From: an uncultured Lachnospiraceae bacterium
GTDB taxonomy: Bacteria; Bacillota; Clostridia; Lachnospirales; Lachnospiraceae
Assembly: GCA_947565255.1 (NCBI GenBank)
Contig: CANOFI010000130.1
Location: forward strand, 1-6,825
Length of the DNA stretch: 6,825 bases
Direction of reading: 5' to 3'
Part shown: positions 6,088 through 6,825 of the stretch, piece after piece
Layout of the letters: every line of letters begins with the position of its first letter
Position numbering within the stretch: the first letter of the stretch is position 1
Translations under genes and position numbers: made by a program
The notes under the pieces: model-generated
What the model was told of the DNA's origin: nothing
Database searches by the model: none
Seen by the model: only the letters and a program-made list of their open reading frames with translations

Positions 6088-6653
6088 TTTTACTCATTGA
6101 TAACTATGACAGCTTTTCCTACAATTTATATCAGCTTATCGGCGAAATTAATCCGGATATCGGCGTCATCCGGAACGATGAAAAAACCGTGGAGGAAATC
6201 CGAAACATGCACCCTGACCACATTATCCTCTCCCCTGGTCCCGGCAGACCGGAGCACGCAGGCAATCTCATTGAAATTGTTAAAACTCTTGGAAAGACGA
6301 TTCCCACACTCGGCGTCTGCCTGGGCCACCAGGCAGTCTGCGCGGCATACGGAGCGGTGATTACCTATGCAGAAAGGCTGATGCACGGAAAGCAGTCACA
6401 GGTCAGATTCGACAAAAACTGCCCGCTTTTTAAGCAATGCCCTGAGACTGCCCCCGTTGCGCGCTACCACTCGCTGGCGGCAGATCCGGACGCCATGCCG
6501 GACTGTCTGAAAGTTACGGCCAGAACAGAAAAAGGAGAGATTATGGCCGTACAGCATAGTACCTATCCAATATACGGCGTGCAGTTTCACCCTGAATCCA
6601 TTCTGACGCCGGACGGCAAAAAAATGCTGGGAAATTTTATATTAAATGTATAA
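6084..6653 (+). CDS. trpG: Anthranilate synthase component II (glutamine amidotransferase)
   Basis: This class I glutamine amidotransferase releases ammonia from glutamine for TrpE. Its 189 residues are full length for a stand-alone TrpG. It begins MILLIDNYDSFSYNL, has the oxyanion PGPG motif (51-54), the nucleophile Cys79 in GVCLGHQ, HGK (101-103), and the His169/Glu171 pair of the catalytic triad in VQFHPES. All catalytic residues are present. ATG 6084 overlaps the trpE stop (ATGA) and has its own AAAGGAGG (6069-6076) seven bases upstream, inside trpE, so the two subunits should be translationally coupled in near-equal amounts. In some Firmicutes the same subunit also serves para-aminobenzoate synthesis; that cannot be judged here. 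No trpD follows within the remaining 172 bases, which is where it would usually begin. Confidence 0.96.
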   Translation: MILLIDNYDSFSYNLYQLIGEINPDIGVIRNDEKTVEEIRNMHPDHIILSPGPGRPEHAGNLIEIVKTLGKTIPTLGVCLGHQAVCAAYGAVITYAERLMHGKQSQVRFDKNCPLFKQCPETAPVARYHSLAADPDAMPDCLKVTARTEKGEIMAVQHSTYPIYGVQFHPESILTPDGKKMLGNFILNV

Positions 6654-6673
6654 GTCTGAATGAAATTTCCGGG

Positions 6674-6708
6674 TTACACAAAATTTTGAGAAATAAGAGA
6701 TTCTCAAA
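6674..6708 (+). repeat. Hairpin just after trpG, next to a TTACACAAAATTTT stretch
   Basis: TTTGAGAA (6685-6692) and TTCTCAAA (6701-6708) are a perfect 8-bp inverted repeat with an 8-base loop, starting 31 bases past the trpG stop. It is AT-rich and not followed by a clean T run, so it is a poor terminator. The preceding TTACACAAAATTTT (6674-6687) resembles the outer ends of some IS256-group insertion sequences in Clostridia; this is recalled likeness, not a match I can confirm. Confidence 0.35.
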
Positions 6709-6729
6709 TGTTTAAATATTAAGAGCTGG

Positions 6730-6748
6730 AAAATGCGGACGTTTTATT
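6730..6748 (+). terminator. Weak candidate terminator after trpG
   Basis: AAAATG (6730-6735) and CGTTTT (6740-6745) form a 6-bp stem with one U-G pair and a CGGA tetraloop, followed by ATT. The A/T tails make it terminator-like, but with only two strong pairs it would be leaky. If it does not work, trpEG transcripts run into the terminal repeat element. Confidence 0.25.
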
Positions 6749-6749
6749 C

Positions 6750-6825
6750 GGAGTGACGAGTTTGGACCATCGATACAAAAATTCCGCTCCAAAGCGTTTT
6801 GAAGTCGCTCCATTTTTGTATCGAT
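6750..6825. repeat. Terminal structured element with perfect 14-bp inverted repeat
   Basis: ATCGATACAAAAAT (6769-6782) and its exact complement (6812-6825) enclose 29 bases that contain a CGCT/AGCG mini-hairpin (6785-6788 with 6793-6796). The right arm ends exactly at the window edge, so the repeat may be longer. A second nested pairing, GGAGTGAC (6750-6757) with GTCGCTCC (6804-6811) and TTTGGA (6761-6766) with TCCAAA (6788-6793), crosses the first, so the two cannot form together except as a pseudoknot. It has no T tract in the window. It could be a dispersed palindromic repeat, the end of a mobile element, or a structured RNA; I do not recognise a named family. Confidence 0.75.

Noticed and set aside
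4621..6653. Possibility that the pair is pabB/pabA
   Set aside because: The Trp-specific T-box leader and the TrpE-like N-terminal region point to anthranilate synthase.

Overview
The window looks like a chromosomal segment of a low-to-mid GC anaerobic Firmicute, most likely a member of the Clostridia (Lachnospiraceae-like). The evidence is the strong AGGAGG-type ribosome binding sites, a T-box-controlled trp gene pair, a BcrA-type ABC exporter, and a stand-alone HD-GYP protein. The genus is inference; no rRNA or marker gene is present. The layout is five genes on the minus strand facing left and two on the plus strand facing right, diverging from the intergenic region around 4151-4620.

Left part (1-1765, minus strand): a compact operon reads DUF2284 cysteine-rich protein, then a BcrA/lantibiotic-protection-type ABC ATPase, then the N-terminal end of an ABC-2 membrane subunit. 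The permease frame stops after only 85 codons, a few bases from the window edge, so it is either broken or cut short. A 271-base gap (1766-2036) with no convincing gene separates this operon from the next gene.

Middle (2037-3134, minus strand): an HD-GYP cyclic-di-GMP phosphodiesterase-like protein starts at a TTG codon. It has its own sigma-A-type promoter with a 17-base spacer and a small palindrome in its leader. A bidirectional-looking hairpin terminator (3284-3330) separates it from the upstream gene, a MerR/BmrR-type regulator (3347-4150). That regulator's promoter has the stretched 19-base spacer typical of MerR-controlled promoters, with a partial dyad inside it, which suggests autoregulation.

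Right part (4272-6653, plus strand): a near-consensus promoter drives a complete T-box leader. The specifier loop displays UGG (Trp), the T-box presents UGGC, which matches a tRNA with discriminator G as in bacterial tRNA-Trp, and a 16-bp terminator ends in eight T. It controls trpE and trpG, which overlap by ATGA and together make anthranilate synthase. Uncharged tRNA-Trp should therefore switch on the first step of tryptophan synthesis. TrpE carries Gly in place of the usual Glu in the LLES feedback motif.

The last 170 bases hold no gene and no trpD. They contain several inverted repeats, including a perfect 14-bp pair that runs to the window end and overlaps a competing 8+6 bp pairing, so two mutually exclusive folds (or a pseudoknot) are possible. 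This terminal element is the part of the window least explained by known features.
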